From: Aureococcus anophagefferens
Lineage: Eukaryota; Sar; Pelagophyceae; Pelagomonadales; Pelagomonadaceae
Length of the DNA: 64,000 nucleotides
NCBI RefSeq assembly: GCF_000186865.1
Contig: NW_008705565.1
Location: 852,767-916,766 of the forward strand
Reading direction: 5' to 3'
Shown here: piece after piece, positions 1 through 12,000 of the stretch
Position numbering within the stretch: the stretch's first letter is position 1
Layout of the letters: every line of letters begins with the position of its first letter
Made by a program: the position numbers and the translations under genes
The notes under the pieces: generated by a model
What the model saw: the letters and a program-made list of their open reading frames with translations, nothing else
The model's database searches: none
Told to the model about the DNA's origin: nothing

Positions 1-3000
1 ACAGGCGCGCACGATCGTGGACAGCTACGAGACCACGTCGCTCACCGTCAGCTCCTCGCAGAGCGCCGTCGCGTTCATCGAGTCGTACGAGTCCCGCACG
101 GACCTCATCTTCGTCGTCGTCACGAGGCAGTGGTTCCGCCTGTACGCGGAATGGACGCTAACCGCAGCGATGAAGCGCTGCGGCGCATCCGCGGCGCTCT
201 TCAAGCTGCCCGTCCACAGGGCAGCAAAAGAGAGCGAAATTCCCAACTTCAAAGGCTCATATCTCGGCCGTTTTCCACTCGTTTTGGCTGATTTTTGGAC
301 GAGCGATCATCTCTCGGAACGGTCTCGAAGCGTGGATGCATCGCCGCGGCGGCGCCCGCGCCTTTGAGCTGTGGGCGTCCGCCGCGCGCGGATCCGGGCA
401 TCGGCGGCTTCGAGTGCGGCCTGCCGTCCGCCGGCGGCACCGACGGCGCCTGGCTGCCCCGAGGCGCCGGCGCGGCCTGCCGTCCGCCGGCGGCACCGCT
501 TTCTGGAACGCGCACGCGCGGAACACTCATGTTGAAGCGATGTTGAATCTCTCTTTTGCTGCCCAGGCCCGGAAGCGACGGCGACTGGGTCCGCGGCCAC
601 TACGCGCTCATCGGCCAGTGCGGCACGGGCGTGTCCTGGAGCTCCAGCAAGGGCCTCGAGGCTTCTTCCGTGGACGACGCCGTGACGCTGGACATCGACA
701 TCGACAGTTTCTTCAAAATTCCGAACGGAGAAGCCCTCGTCGACTTCAACTTCACCTACGACCCGAAGCTCAGTCCGACGCAGTGTCGCAGGTGCCTGCG
801 TAGGCGCCTACGAGGCTACGTAGCCTCGGCTCGAGCCTCTGGAGCCTACGTAGGCACCGCCATTGACGGGCTACGTAGGCGCGTCACAGACGCTGCCGCG
901 GCAAGGGCCCACTCAGCTATGCCCCCGTATGCTTCGGGGTGCCTGCTCGGGCCTGCGCCGTGGCGGCATCTGATGCGCCTACGTAGCCTCGTCCGGAGCC
1001 TACGATTCTATGACCTACGCGCCCTCGCAGGTCCGACGCTCACGAGCTTGAGCCGCTTCAACGGCACGACGGCCGGCGGCACGACGCTCGAGATCAACAT
1101 GACGGGCATTGAGACCCGCGTCGACCGCTGCACCGTGCCGGGTCCAAATCTCGCGCCCCGCGCAGGCATTGCCAAAGGTCTCGCGACGACAGGGAACGTC
1201 TCGGTGACGCTCGGCGGCGTCGCGTGCGCCGTCAAGTACTCGGAGATAGGCACCTATCGCGACCAGCATCTCTGCGACTGGGACGACGTCGACTGCACGA
1301 ACATTGGGATCTCCTACGACGACTATAGCAATACCACCATGATCACGTGCCTCACGAACTCCTGGGACTACTCCGGGGACGCCAAGGACGCGAACGTCAT
1401 CGTCGCGCTCGAGCCCTGGGGCAACGCTCGCAACCCCTCGGGCCTCACGTGGAGCTACATCGACCTCTGGAGCGCGCTGACGACGTGGGGCGGCGACGCG
1501 GCCAACGTGCCCGAGGCGCGAAACCGGTGTCTCTTCTTTTTGATGGGCGGGTTTGGTGGGGCTATTCGATCGTGCGGACGACGGCCCGGGACGGCGACTT
1601 CAACATTCGACGGCGACTTCAACAGCAACTACTGACGGACCGCAGCGGGAGCCGTTCGCCGGGGCTTTCCCAGAGCGGCGGTTTCCGCTCCCAGGACTCA
1701 CGCGTTCATCGCGAGAGCCCTGGGCGAAGACGGTGTGAAGTCAAAAATCGACCACCGCGAGCGGCGCCGTGAACGCGATGGTTCTGTGGGCCGAGCGCTG
1801 AAGTTCGACGCGGCGACGGTCCGGACGCCGTCGATGTGGCTCTACGACCCGACGGCCAGTGCAAAAGCTCCTCTGCAGGACAACACGGTCTGAGGCTCCG
1901 ACGACCACGATCCGAGGCTCCGACGACCACCGCGAGCGGAGGAACGCGCCGGGAATGCGCGGAGAAGGGCCGCGGCGCGGAGTCGTCCCTGGGCGAGTTT
2001 CCGGGTCGCACGGACCGTCGAGGCCCGTCGACGAGGCGCCTCGCGACGCTGCGGGTGAAAGAGGCCCTGGGTCTTGCGCGCGCTCAAGTTCAACACAGCG
2101 CCCTCCCTTCAACAAAACGACAACATGCAGCTCGCCAGTGAGAATTTGAGCAAGGCTTGGCGCTCTCCGCAATACTCGAGCGCTCGTGCGGCAAACTCAC
2201 CGGTACGTTCCCCGGCCTCCCGCGCGCGCCTCCCGCCCCCTCGTGGGCGCCTCTGGGCGCGCTTGCAGGGCCCAGGTCACTGACCTGGGTCTTGGGTCAC
2301 CCTGGCCGCCCTTCGACTTTGAGTTCGAGACGAGCGCCCCCGCCGTCGCAGGTACGCCCGGATGCTCGCGTGGGTCAAGGGCGTCGCCGGCGGCGCCCGG
2401 GGGTTCCTCGCGGGCCGTGGCCGCGGCGGCGACGCCCCCTTTGCGCTCGCGGACGCGGGCGGGTCCGCGACGTCGGGCCGCTCCGCGTCTCCGACTTCCG
2501 CGTCGGCCGCGGCGTCCGCCGCGACGGCCGAGTACCTCTACAACGTCACGACGGGCGCGACGCAGCTGCCCTCGACGCCCGTCCCGTCGAGCGCCACCGC
2601 GCTCGGCGGCGGGCCGCTCGGCGCGTTCTTCTCGGGCTTCGGCGACTGGGGCGCGGCGCGCGGCGCGCGCGGCACGTCCATGGGCACGTGCACGTCCATC
2701 TCCATGGACATGGGCGCCTTCCCGAACCTCGTGCCGCTGCTCGCCGACGCCGACGTCAAGGCGGTGCTCCAGGGCGCCGTGCTCCGCGGCGCGGCCGCGG
2801 GCGGGTCGTCGGCGACGCTCGAGTACCCCGCCGCGCGCGCGCTGGGCGCCTCCGTCTCGGAGACGCCCCGCGGCAAGCTCGCGCACCTGCTGCTCTTCGG
2901 CGCGCGGGCCTGCCTCTACGGCGGGTCCGCCGCCTGGCTCGCGCGCTGCTTGCTGACGGGCGACTTCGAGTACGACGGCGACTTCGACGTGTTCGAGAAG

Positions 3001-6000
3001 GACAGCAAGACGCTCGAAGTCATGGTCCGCAAGATCAAGAAGCTGTGCGGCGACGCGAAGTTCGACGTCAAGGAAAATTATTCCACTTCCAAGCTCACGT
3101 CCATCGACGTCGACGTCCAAGGCACGGTCATCGAGGTGCAAGTGTGCAACTACGCACAATTAAAAAAAGAGATCCCCTACGTGCAGGAGGGCGAGCTGCT
3201 CTTCGCAAAGGCGGCCGGCGGCGCCGACAAGCAGCTGTCGTTCCAGTTCAACGACTGCGTCGTCGACGACCAGCTCGACGTCGACGCGTTGGAAAACGTC
3301 GTGTGCCGCGTCGCCAACGGCATGACTTTCCAGCTCCACTCGCGCGTTTCCAGTGTCCTTCGATGATCGGTCCTGCCCGGGTCGTCGCTCGACGGGGCGC
3401 CGAGATCCACCGCGCGCGCGCGACCTTTGCGAACTTAGGTACGAGATGCTCGAGCGCGACCCCCAGCTGCGGCTCAAGGTCATCGACCGGACGGCGCACC
3501 GGAAGAACCAGTCCTGCTGGAAGCACGTCTTTTCGCAGACGTACCGCGCGACGCTGAGCAAGGACCAGGAGGACGAGTTGGACTCCGCGATCGCGCGACG
3601 CGCGGCCGCCGGGCCCAAGGGCCGGATCGGCAAGCGAACGCGATGCGAGTACGCCTCGGTGCGGCGCGTCATGGACAAGCTCTGGGAGCTCGGGGGCGAC
3701 CTGCGCCTCGTCCACGGCGGCGACGGCGACCTGAGCGACGTGTACTTGACCAACGATCTTGACGCGGTGCTCGTCGGCGACGTCCCCGACCTGACCAAGA
3801 GTGAAACAAAGGTGAAAAAGGGCCAGTGGAAGACGAGTCATGGCATTTCAGAAAAGCGAGGCTGTTTCTCTGAGAAGGAGCTACTGAATTACCGCTACCG
3901 CTTCGTTGTTGTGTACGATTACTCGACTGACGCGTACCTGTTCGCTCCTCGAGGGCAACTCATGGTGGACCTGATCAAGGATGGTCGTCGCTCAGGCAAG
4001 CAAGGGGTCCTCGGCAACCAGGGACATGGCAATAGTTCGAAGCAGCCGCGCAGTCGCACACTGAACTTGGACCGCGCCACCAAAAACGGTGCTGCGAATT
4101 GGGCGAAATTGGGTGGCCCGCTCACACTGACTGAGCTTTGCGCCAAGTTAGAGGAGTTCTTCATGAACGACACGTACCCGGCCGTCGCCTTGGGCGACGC
4201 CCCGAGCACGCGGGAGATGGACGATTTCATGCTGTTCCAAAAATTATTCGACTTCGGCCAAGTTCGCAAAACGCCGGAGGCTGGTCAAACTACGGACTTT
4301 TACTTTGATTGGGATCAGCTGTGCATTCGCGTGCAAGCAAAGGGCCGCAAAGACTTCGAGCGGCTCGGTGAGGACCCTCATAATCTGTATTTTTCGACAA
4401 ACCGAGATTACGACGAGACGAACCTCGATCTCTATTTCCTTGCCATCTATGAGCATGGCCGCGTCGCCGTGATCTTCTTAGTCCCGCGTCAAGTTCTATG
4501 GCGACACGGCTTCTTCAAGGGTCAGACGGCCCGGTATGATGCCTTTGGCCAGCCTGTCCTCAACCCGACGATGCGCCACATCTCCGTTCCGTGCATCTCG
4601 GGAATCCTGGAGATCCCAGGTCTCGCTCCCTGGGCGTCTTCCGGAAAGCAGGCCTATCTGCCCGAGGCGACCAAGGCATTCGCGAGGGACCTCAAGGCAT
4701 GCATGTTCCGTGTTCAATACGATCAATGCGGACTCGTCAAGCCACTGTCGAAAACTGATCTGGATCGCGCCCGGCGGCTGATCAAGAACTCAGGCCTGGA
4801 GCTGAACCGTGCCGATGTCCGCGACCTACCCGCTCCGAATGGCTCGAAGACGGACATGTTCGAGGCTGGCATCAGCAAACGAAACGTGATCTACGTCATG
4901 GGCTTCGAGTCGTACGAGACGGTGACGCACGCCAACTGCTCATGTCGTCCCATCAAGCTCGACTACGATGGCACAGACTTCTCCATCCCCGAATGGACGG
5001 TCGAAATCGTTGCCGACGACAGTGTTCCTGGTTGGTCTTATCGCTTCGTGCTGCCTGCGGAAATGTTCTTTCGACGGGAGTCGAAGACCACGTATGGCGA
5101 CTTAACCGAGGGAAAGGGCGAAAGTTATTACACGAAATCCCTACAAGTTGCACAACACCTCCACGCCGCGTTCTGCGCGGGTGACTATGAGAAAAGTCTG
5201 GAGAAGATCGCGCTCGACGGCGGCGCGGACCGCGCCCTCGCGGAGCTCGCCACGGTGAAGGGTCTGGAGCTGGCCGCGCGCATTTCGCAGCACAAGGACT
5301 TCGTGGGAGACCTGCGCCTCGAGGCGCCGGCGCCGAAGAAGCGCAAGCCGCCCTCGGAGCCGACGCGGAAGTCCACGCGGCCGAAGACAGCGCCGACTGT
5401 CCTGCTCCCTTCCGTGCGCCGCCAGAAGTAGACCTCGCGCCCGTCGCATTGAATTCGCCGCTGCTCCAGCCCATCCTCGGCCACCAGTCCAGCCCGCTCT
5501 CGCTCGTCGAGTGCCTATTTATAGAGCCCCGCGCTCGCCGCCGCCTCGCCGGCGCAGCCGCCGCGTCGTCCGCGCGGCCCTCATTCAAAATGCCTTGAGC
5601 GGCGCTCTCGCGTTAATATCACGCCGCCGCTGTTCGCTTCACCAGCTGGGCCACGTGGAAGCTCTAGTCGCCGCCTTGGAGCGCTAGGAGCCGGCCTCGT
5701 GGAGCTTCCGGGGCTTCGGGAGCGGTCTGGAGCGGTCCAGGGGCGGATTCGAGACGCCTGCGCGCGCTCTGAGAGGCGCTCTCGTCGCTCCGACATCGAC
5801 CTCGGCAGCGAGGCGTCGTTCGAGGCTCAGCGTGCGGCTGGCTCGTCCTACGGGTGTGGCCGGGCCGCCGGAGTCGGCCGCGGAGTGGAGCTTCCGGGGC
5901 TGCTTCTGGAGCGGCGCAGGGGCGGCTCCGAGACGCTGGTGCGCTCTCTGAGAGGCGACCCGTCGCCCCAACGTCGAGCTCGTCGGCGGGGCGCGGTCTG

Positions 6001-9000
6001 GGACCGTGGCTGGCTCTTCCTGCGAGCATGGCTGGGCCGCCAAAGTGGGCCGCGGAGTGGAGCTTTTGAGGCCGCTTCTGGAGCGGCGCAGCGGCGGCTC
6101 CGGGACGCTGGTGCGCTCTCTGGGGGGGGGCGGCCCGTCGCTCCGACGTCGAGCTCGTCGGCGAGGCGCGGTCTGTGGCTCGACGCGCGGCTGGCTGGTC
6201 CTGCGGGCGCGGCCCGGCCATCGACGCGATGCCCGTGCTCGTGGCTCGATGGGCTCGTGGAGGGGCTCGATCGGATTCTCCTTAATCTATTCCGCCCCCT
6301 CCCCGCGCCCTGACCATGGCAAACCCGTCACTTGATTGTAGGAGGGCGACAGCGTGACCATAACGCAGGGCCAATACATCGTCCTCGACGAGACGCCGCC
6401 GCCGTTGTACCTGCTCATCGTGCGTCCGGAGCGTCTTCGCCAGTGCTTCTTTGAGGCGATCTTCTAGGTCTACGGCGGAATCCTCGAGTTCTCGCCGGAC
6501 GTCGGCGACCTGGCGCTGAACGCCTCGTACATCTTCGTCTTCGGCGGCAAGCTCATCGTCGGCACGGAGGAGGAGCCGTTCCCGAGCCAGGCCCTCATCA
6601 CTCTCACGGGGGACAGAAATTCGTACGAGTTGCCCGTGTACGGGGCGAGGGCCCGGCGTACGACGAACATCTCGAGGGGGTCGCGCACGAGCGGGAGCCA
6701 CGCGTAGGCGAAATGCATCGCGGTCCGCGACGCGATCCTCGACCTCCACGGCATGCCGGCGAGGCCGTGGACGCGGCTCTCCGAAACTGTGCTCGCGGGC
6801 AACAACACAGTTCACTTGCTCGACGCCGTCGACTGGAAGGCCGGGGATCACATCTTCGTTACCTCTACGTCGTTCGACCCGTCGTTTCTCCGCGTCCGAG
6901 GCAAACGCCTCGATCTCACCGTCGTCCGCTCCGCAGGCTGGAGACGGAGGAGCGCTACATCGATTCCGTGAGCGACGACGGCCGCACCGTGACGCTCACG
7001 CAGCGACTCTACTTCCAGCACCTCGGAGATGGCTACTGGGACGAGACTGGCGAGATCGTCCCGGAGTATCGCGCCGAGGTCGGCCTTCTCACGCGAAATG
7101 TTGTCGTCCAAGGCGACGAGCAATCAAAGTCGCAGCAGTTCGGCGGGCAAATCGTCTTCGCGTCGTCGCAGATCTGGCGAGCCCGAGTGTCAAATCTCAC
7201 GTCAATCCCATCATGGCACCATATCGCCCATTTTCGTAGGGACAACCCGATCATCGGCCGGCTCAGCAACGTCGAGGTCCGCAACGCGGGGCAGGGCCTG
7301 AAACTGGGCAAATATCCGATTCACTTCCACATGGTGCGCCCTTGCCGCGTCCAATTTCATGCCTCTCGTAATCTGGCGCTCTCAGGTCGGCATCGTCGAC
7401 AAGTCGTACGTCATGAACTGCACCGTCCACTCCGCCAACAACCGCGCGATCGCCATCCACGGCGTGAACCAGCTACGAGTGACCTGGAACGTCGTGTTCA
7501 ACACGCGCGGCCACGCCATATTTATCGAAGATGGCACGGAGGTCCCTCGCCGCGCCTCCTCCCCCGGTCCGCGGTCGCCTGCTTCAGCGCGTCGTCGCAG
7601 GTTCGCAACACCATCGCGTACAATCTTGTGTCCGTCGTACGGGCGATCTGGAGTCTGCTGTTGGTCGACCAGAGCCCCGCCTGCTACTGGATCGTGAACC
7701 CCGACAACGACGTCTACGGCAACGTCGCCGCGGGGAGCAGCCACTACGGCTTCTGGTACCGCTCGCTTGAGAGGCCCGACGGCGTGTCGGGCCAGGCCAA
7801 CATCGATGAGAATATCCAGCAGTGCCCTATGTACACGCCTTTGGCTCGGTTCGATGGAAACGTGGCGCACAGCACGAAGCGCCACGGCCTGAAGCTCAGC
7901 GACTACTTCCCGGCGGTCGACGGCGCGTCGTGCGGCGCGAACACGTTCGGATCGCCCGCGACTTTCAAGGACTTCGTCGGCACTACACGGCGTGTCCTTC
8001 CGGAACGTGACGGATTCGAAAGGCGAGCCCCGACCTGTAGGCTACAACAACGGCCGCTTCGGGGTGTGGGGCGAGTTCCTCGTCGACGTCAACTTCGAGA
8101 ACTTGCGCATCCTGAATCCGGGCACGCGACCGGCGTAGGCCTTGGGAATCCTCGTTTGTTTGATTGCGGTACCCATCGTAGGCATCGGCGGCTTAGAGTT
8201 TCTCTACATGAACGGACGCGGCTCGGAGTTCGCCAAGTCGCACATCAGTAGTTCGCTGTTCGTCGGTCGAACCACGGAGATCGGCACAGCCCAGCGTCCC
8301 GCGGCCGTGACGACTTTCGAGAAATCGTTACCGGACGCACTGGCAGGCACGGCCGGCCTGGGCGACATGTGCGAGGGGTTGCAGGACGTGAACGGCGCGG
8401 TCAACCACGACGGCAACGGATGTGCGTCTCCAGCGTAGCATCGCATGCGGCTTACTTACATGACCATGCCCACAGGTATTCACGCGATCCACTTACCTGG
8501 CATCGGGTCGGAGCTCGTGGTCGCGAACACCTCATTCGTCAATTTCGAGGCGCACCCCCGCGTCGTCGGACACGTAGCCGCCCGGGTCCTCGACCGGCCG
8601 CCATGTAGGCACCTCTCTGGACGTGCTCGTGGTGCGTCGGCATAAAAGGCGGCTACGAGGTCGACTTTGGCAACATCAGTTTCACAAACGTGACGCGGCC
8701 CGCGACGTTCAAGAAGGGCTTCGGTGCGTCCCTCGGCGGATGTGGCTGCAGACCTATGACCTACGCGCCCACGCAGGCGGCGACATCGCCACGTCGGGAA
8801 TCCTCAACGACCTCGACGGGACGCTCGGCTCCGGAGCGCCCGGTGGCGTCGTCGCGCCGTACCATCCGGCGCTGCTTTCCGACTGGAACCCGGCACACTC
8901 AAAATCCCGCCCAACACAGGTACGCTGGTCACTTCGCCAACAACCCGAACTGCAAGATCGGCTACGACACGTTCGACGAGAACTACGGCGAGCCGGAGTA

Positions 9001-12000
9001 CGTCATGTGCTCGCGCACGGTCCGTCGCGTAAGCTTTTCGGGCTCCTGGACCTCCGCGTTTACCAACACGATCCGACTCTACAAGTATCCGCACATCCGC
9101 CTCGTGGACGTCACGGAATGGCAACCGTCGGAGAACGCGCAGTCGTTCTTCGAAGACCTCCCGTTTTGGCGCGTGCAGTCCGGCGACCAGAGCTGCGTCG
9201 AGCAGGCTCCCCAGGGGAAGTACCTTTTCTTGCTCGCAACGGGACGCGAGTACGCGATGATCTTCGTGGACCAGCTCGGCATTCCCGTAACGGCCAACGG
9301 CGAGATTTACGCCGCGAAAATGAAGCCGGACGAGCGCATCGTCGTGCACCTCAACCAGAAGGCGCCATTCCAGGCCGCGCACGCCTACGCTGAAGTCACG
9401 CAGAAGGCATCCAGCAACTGGGGCGAGAACACGGTCATGATCGGCTGGGAACCTGCGCCGCCAGCGCTCCCGGACTACAGCGTCGGCTCCGCTGACAGAG
9501 CCGACCAGCGTCTTGTGGCCGTGACGATTTTCGAGAGATTTGGGGTGGGAAAACAATGAGAAATCGTCACCGTCATGCTTGGTAGGCGCCGACTGCGCGT
9601 GGAACGAGTACACGAGATGCTCCGCGGATCCGCTCCACAAGATGCCCCAGCTCACGAAATCGCTGAGCCTCGACGCGTCCGGCGAGCTCGAGAACGAGGA
9701 CGCGCTGCTCGCCGTCGCCGGCGGCCGCACGGTCAGAGGCCAGTGGCTCACGGCGGCCGCCGGGCCCCTCGCGTCCGGGGACTACGAGGACTGGGTCCTC
9801 TGCGATTCGTCCGCGACGTACCTCCAGGGCTCTCAAATCGAGTTCACGGCCCTGACGTCGAGCAATTACGAGGAGACGCGCTGGCGCCACGGCTTCGACG
9901 GCGAGTACAGCCGCTTCGAGTTCTTCGAGGCCAGCGACGGCTACAAAGCGACGGGCTGGGTCGCCGGCGAGACGAACGGCACGATGACGATCTCGAACGT
10001 CATCGCGCCCATGTACTGCTGGGACGTCGCGCACGACTCGTCGACCTCCACGGAGCGCGCCGCGGACGCCGTCGGCGCCGCCGTCGAGCTCTGGTGGTGC
10101 GAGGAGAAGGACGAGACCGGCTTCCAGGACTGGGAGTGGGTCTCGACGTCGAACGGCGCGCTCCTGCGCAACGCGCGGACGCAGCTCTGCGCGGGCGTCG
10201 CCGAAGACGTCGACGAGGGCGCGGGCCTCGTGCTCTACGACTGCGCGACGATCGCGGGCGCCTCGTCCTACGGCTCGCTCGAGTTCGACGCGCGCTGGCT
10301 CGAGGAGACCGTCGTGACGCCGCGCCACGGCATCTTCCACTACGACCGCGACCAGGGCCCGGACGGCTACGACCCCGACGGCGTCACCTGGGACAACACG
10401 ACCACGGACGACTGGAACAAGATCGGCATGATCCCCTACGACGTCACGAACATCTCGACGATGTCGCTGCTCCTCGCGGGCAACTCGACCGTCGAGTTCA
10501 CGACGTCCATGTGCGGGCCCGAGGGCTGCCCCTACACGCTGCCCGTCTGCCGGACCTGCGGCACGCGCATGTTCAAGTGGACCACGGGCGACAGCGACCT
10601 CGACGCGATCAACTGGAACGTCACCGACGACCCGTCCGTCGACGTGCCCTCGCAGTCCCGCTCCGGCGCGACGCACGGGGGTTTCGCGGAGTTTGGAGAA
10701 CGCACCGCGAGTCTCACAGGTACTGGCAGGGCACGATCTGGGACGACTGGACCGTCATCATCGACGGCGAGACGCCCGTCGTGAACCGGCTCGTCGTGCG
10801 CGGCACGCTCATCTTCCAGCCCGACGCGAAAACGGACGTCGCGCTTCGCGCGCACTACGTGACCGTCGACGGCGGCCGCGTCATCATGGGCAACGAGACG
10901 GACCCCATCGACAACGAGACGACGGCGACGCTCTGGCTCCACGGCGACAAGTACTTGAGCACGATCAAGAAGGACGGCGAATGGACCCAGCTCTATAACT
11001 TCAAGCGCCTCGATCTCAACGGCAACTTTTCCATGTTCGGCGCGCCCGTCACCACCCATCGAAAGCTCGGCGCGAACGCGTTCGCGGGCGCGACCGCGGT
11101 GAACCTCAGCGCGCCGGCGGCCGACTGGCGCGCGGGCGACGAGCTCTACTTCTCGTCGTCGACGCACCACGGCGCGGGCCCCGGGTCCACGGCGGGCAAG
11201 CAGTACGCGGTCAACTACGTGAGGAACGTCTCCGAGGACGGGCTGACGGTGACGCTCGCGGAGCCCCTGACCCAGGACTACGTCGGCGCGTTGTACAACG
11301 TGTCCGCGACGGCCGTCTCCGGCGACCTGGTCGTGGACATCCGAGCGGTCGTGATGAACCGGCGCTGGAACTGCCGGGTCCTCGGCGGCGACACGACGAA
11401 GTTCGACCGCGCGTCCGGCACGACGGCCGCGCAGCAGGGCTACGGCGCGTCGATCCGCGCGCTGGACACGCGGACCGTCTCCAAGCCCGGCTGGAACAAG
11501 TTCGACGTCGGCTACGACCTCTACGGCACGGAGACGTTGCCCTACGGCCACGTCACCGTGCAGCACGCGCGCTTCGAGCGATGCGGCAAGGGCTACTTCA
11601 TGGCTCCCGACCGGGCCTGGGACGGCGTCGAGGCCGTGCCCTGCATCGGCTACAGTTCCGAGCAGGAATATGTGAAGTTCGTCGGCTCGCACGTCGTCAC
11701 GCCCTTCGTCGGCGGCGCCAAGTTCTCCTACGAGTACTTCCTGGCCGGCTACGACTCCGCGACGCTCAACTTCCGCCGGAACTTCTTCGTCGGCGAGAAC
11801 TTCTACTTCGCCGGGTCGTCCAGCGCGCCCCACGTCGTGACGGACAACGTCTTCCTCGGCGGCGCCGAGGGCTGCCCCATCGGCATGTGCCCCCAGCTCA
11901 TGATGGTCCGGCTCCTCACGTCCGAGGCCCGCGGGCTCGCGTTCTCGCGCAACTACGTCCACGGCGCCATGTACGCCGCGGTCCACGTCGGCGCGCCCTG

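Larger units (their letters stand above)
1..1515 (+). other. N-terminal exons in window: ILEI/PANDER-like then IPT/TIG-like domain, start of first G8
   Basis: Once the introns at 208-566 and 773-1030 are removed the frame reads continuously. The first about 100 residues (RQWFRLYAEW ... HYALIGQCGTG) resemble an ILEI/FAM3-type domain, which accompanies G8 domains in CEMIP and TMEM2. Residues from about 1080 to 1360 (VTLGGVACAV ... TMITCLT) look like an IPT/TIG beta-sandwich. The exon ends with TWGGDAANVPE, the opening of a G8 domain, whose continuation EGDSVTITQGQYIVLDE is found only at 6342. Domain names rest on pattern recognition. Confidence 0.6.
1516..6341 (+). other. 4.8-kb intron or insertion splitting the first G8 domain
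   Basis: The G8 sequence stops at NVPE (codon ends at 1515) and resumes at EGDSVTI (6342, just after TAG at 6339-6341). A GC-AG intron 1516-6341 joins them in frame. All other introns seen in this gene are under 360 bases, so this one is exceptional. It contains an independent gene (2362-5431) and a three-unit tandem repeat (5697-6220). Between 1516 and 2360 I see no recognisable gene, only a doubled 19-base unit near 1889-1931 (GAGGCTCCGACGACCAC). No clear target duplication or inverted ends were found. An insertion rather than an ordinary intron is an inference from size and content. Confidence 0.6.
6342..9497 (+). other. first G8 domain and right-handed beta-helix exons
   Basis: Exons read GDSVTITQGQYIVLDE, LEFSPDV, FGGKLIVGTEEEPF and ITLTGDRNSYELPVYGA, a canonical G8 signature with its conserved glycines. 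These are followed by LHG, LSETVLAGNNTVHLL, DWKAGDHIFVTSTSFD and GLKLGKYPIHFHM, typical of the parallel beta-helix that follows G8 in PKHD1L1, CEMIP and TMEM2. The His-rich YPIHFHM motif is a hallmark of that family. Many short introns (41-76 bases) interrupt this stretch. Hyaluronidase-type activity, known for some animal members, cannot be inferred here. Confidence 0.7.

Noticed and set aside
781..1030. The CCTACGTAGGC palindromes considered as a CRISPR-like or regulatory array
   Set aside because: Spacing is irregular, the sequence lies between an exact 8-bp duplication, and it recurs as an intron elsewhere in the gene; introner family B explains it.
1516..1524. Target duplication for the 4.8-kb segment (GAGGCGCGA against GAGGGCGA)
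   Set aside because: Only a gapped, short similarity at low sequence complexity; not enough to claim transposition.
3353..3440. Treating 3353-5431 as an independent gene starting at GTG
   Set aside because: GTG starts are not expected in a nuclear gene, and the preceding frame ends within 12 bases; a short intron with acceptor at about 3438 is more likely.
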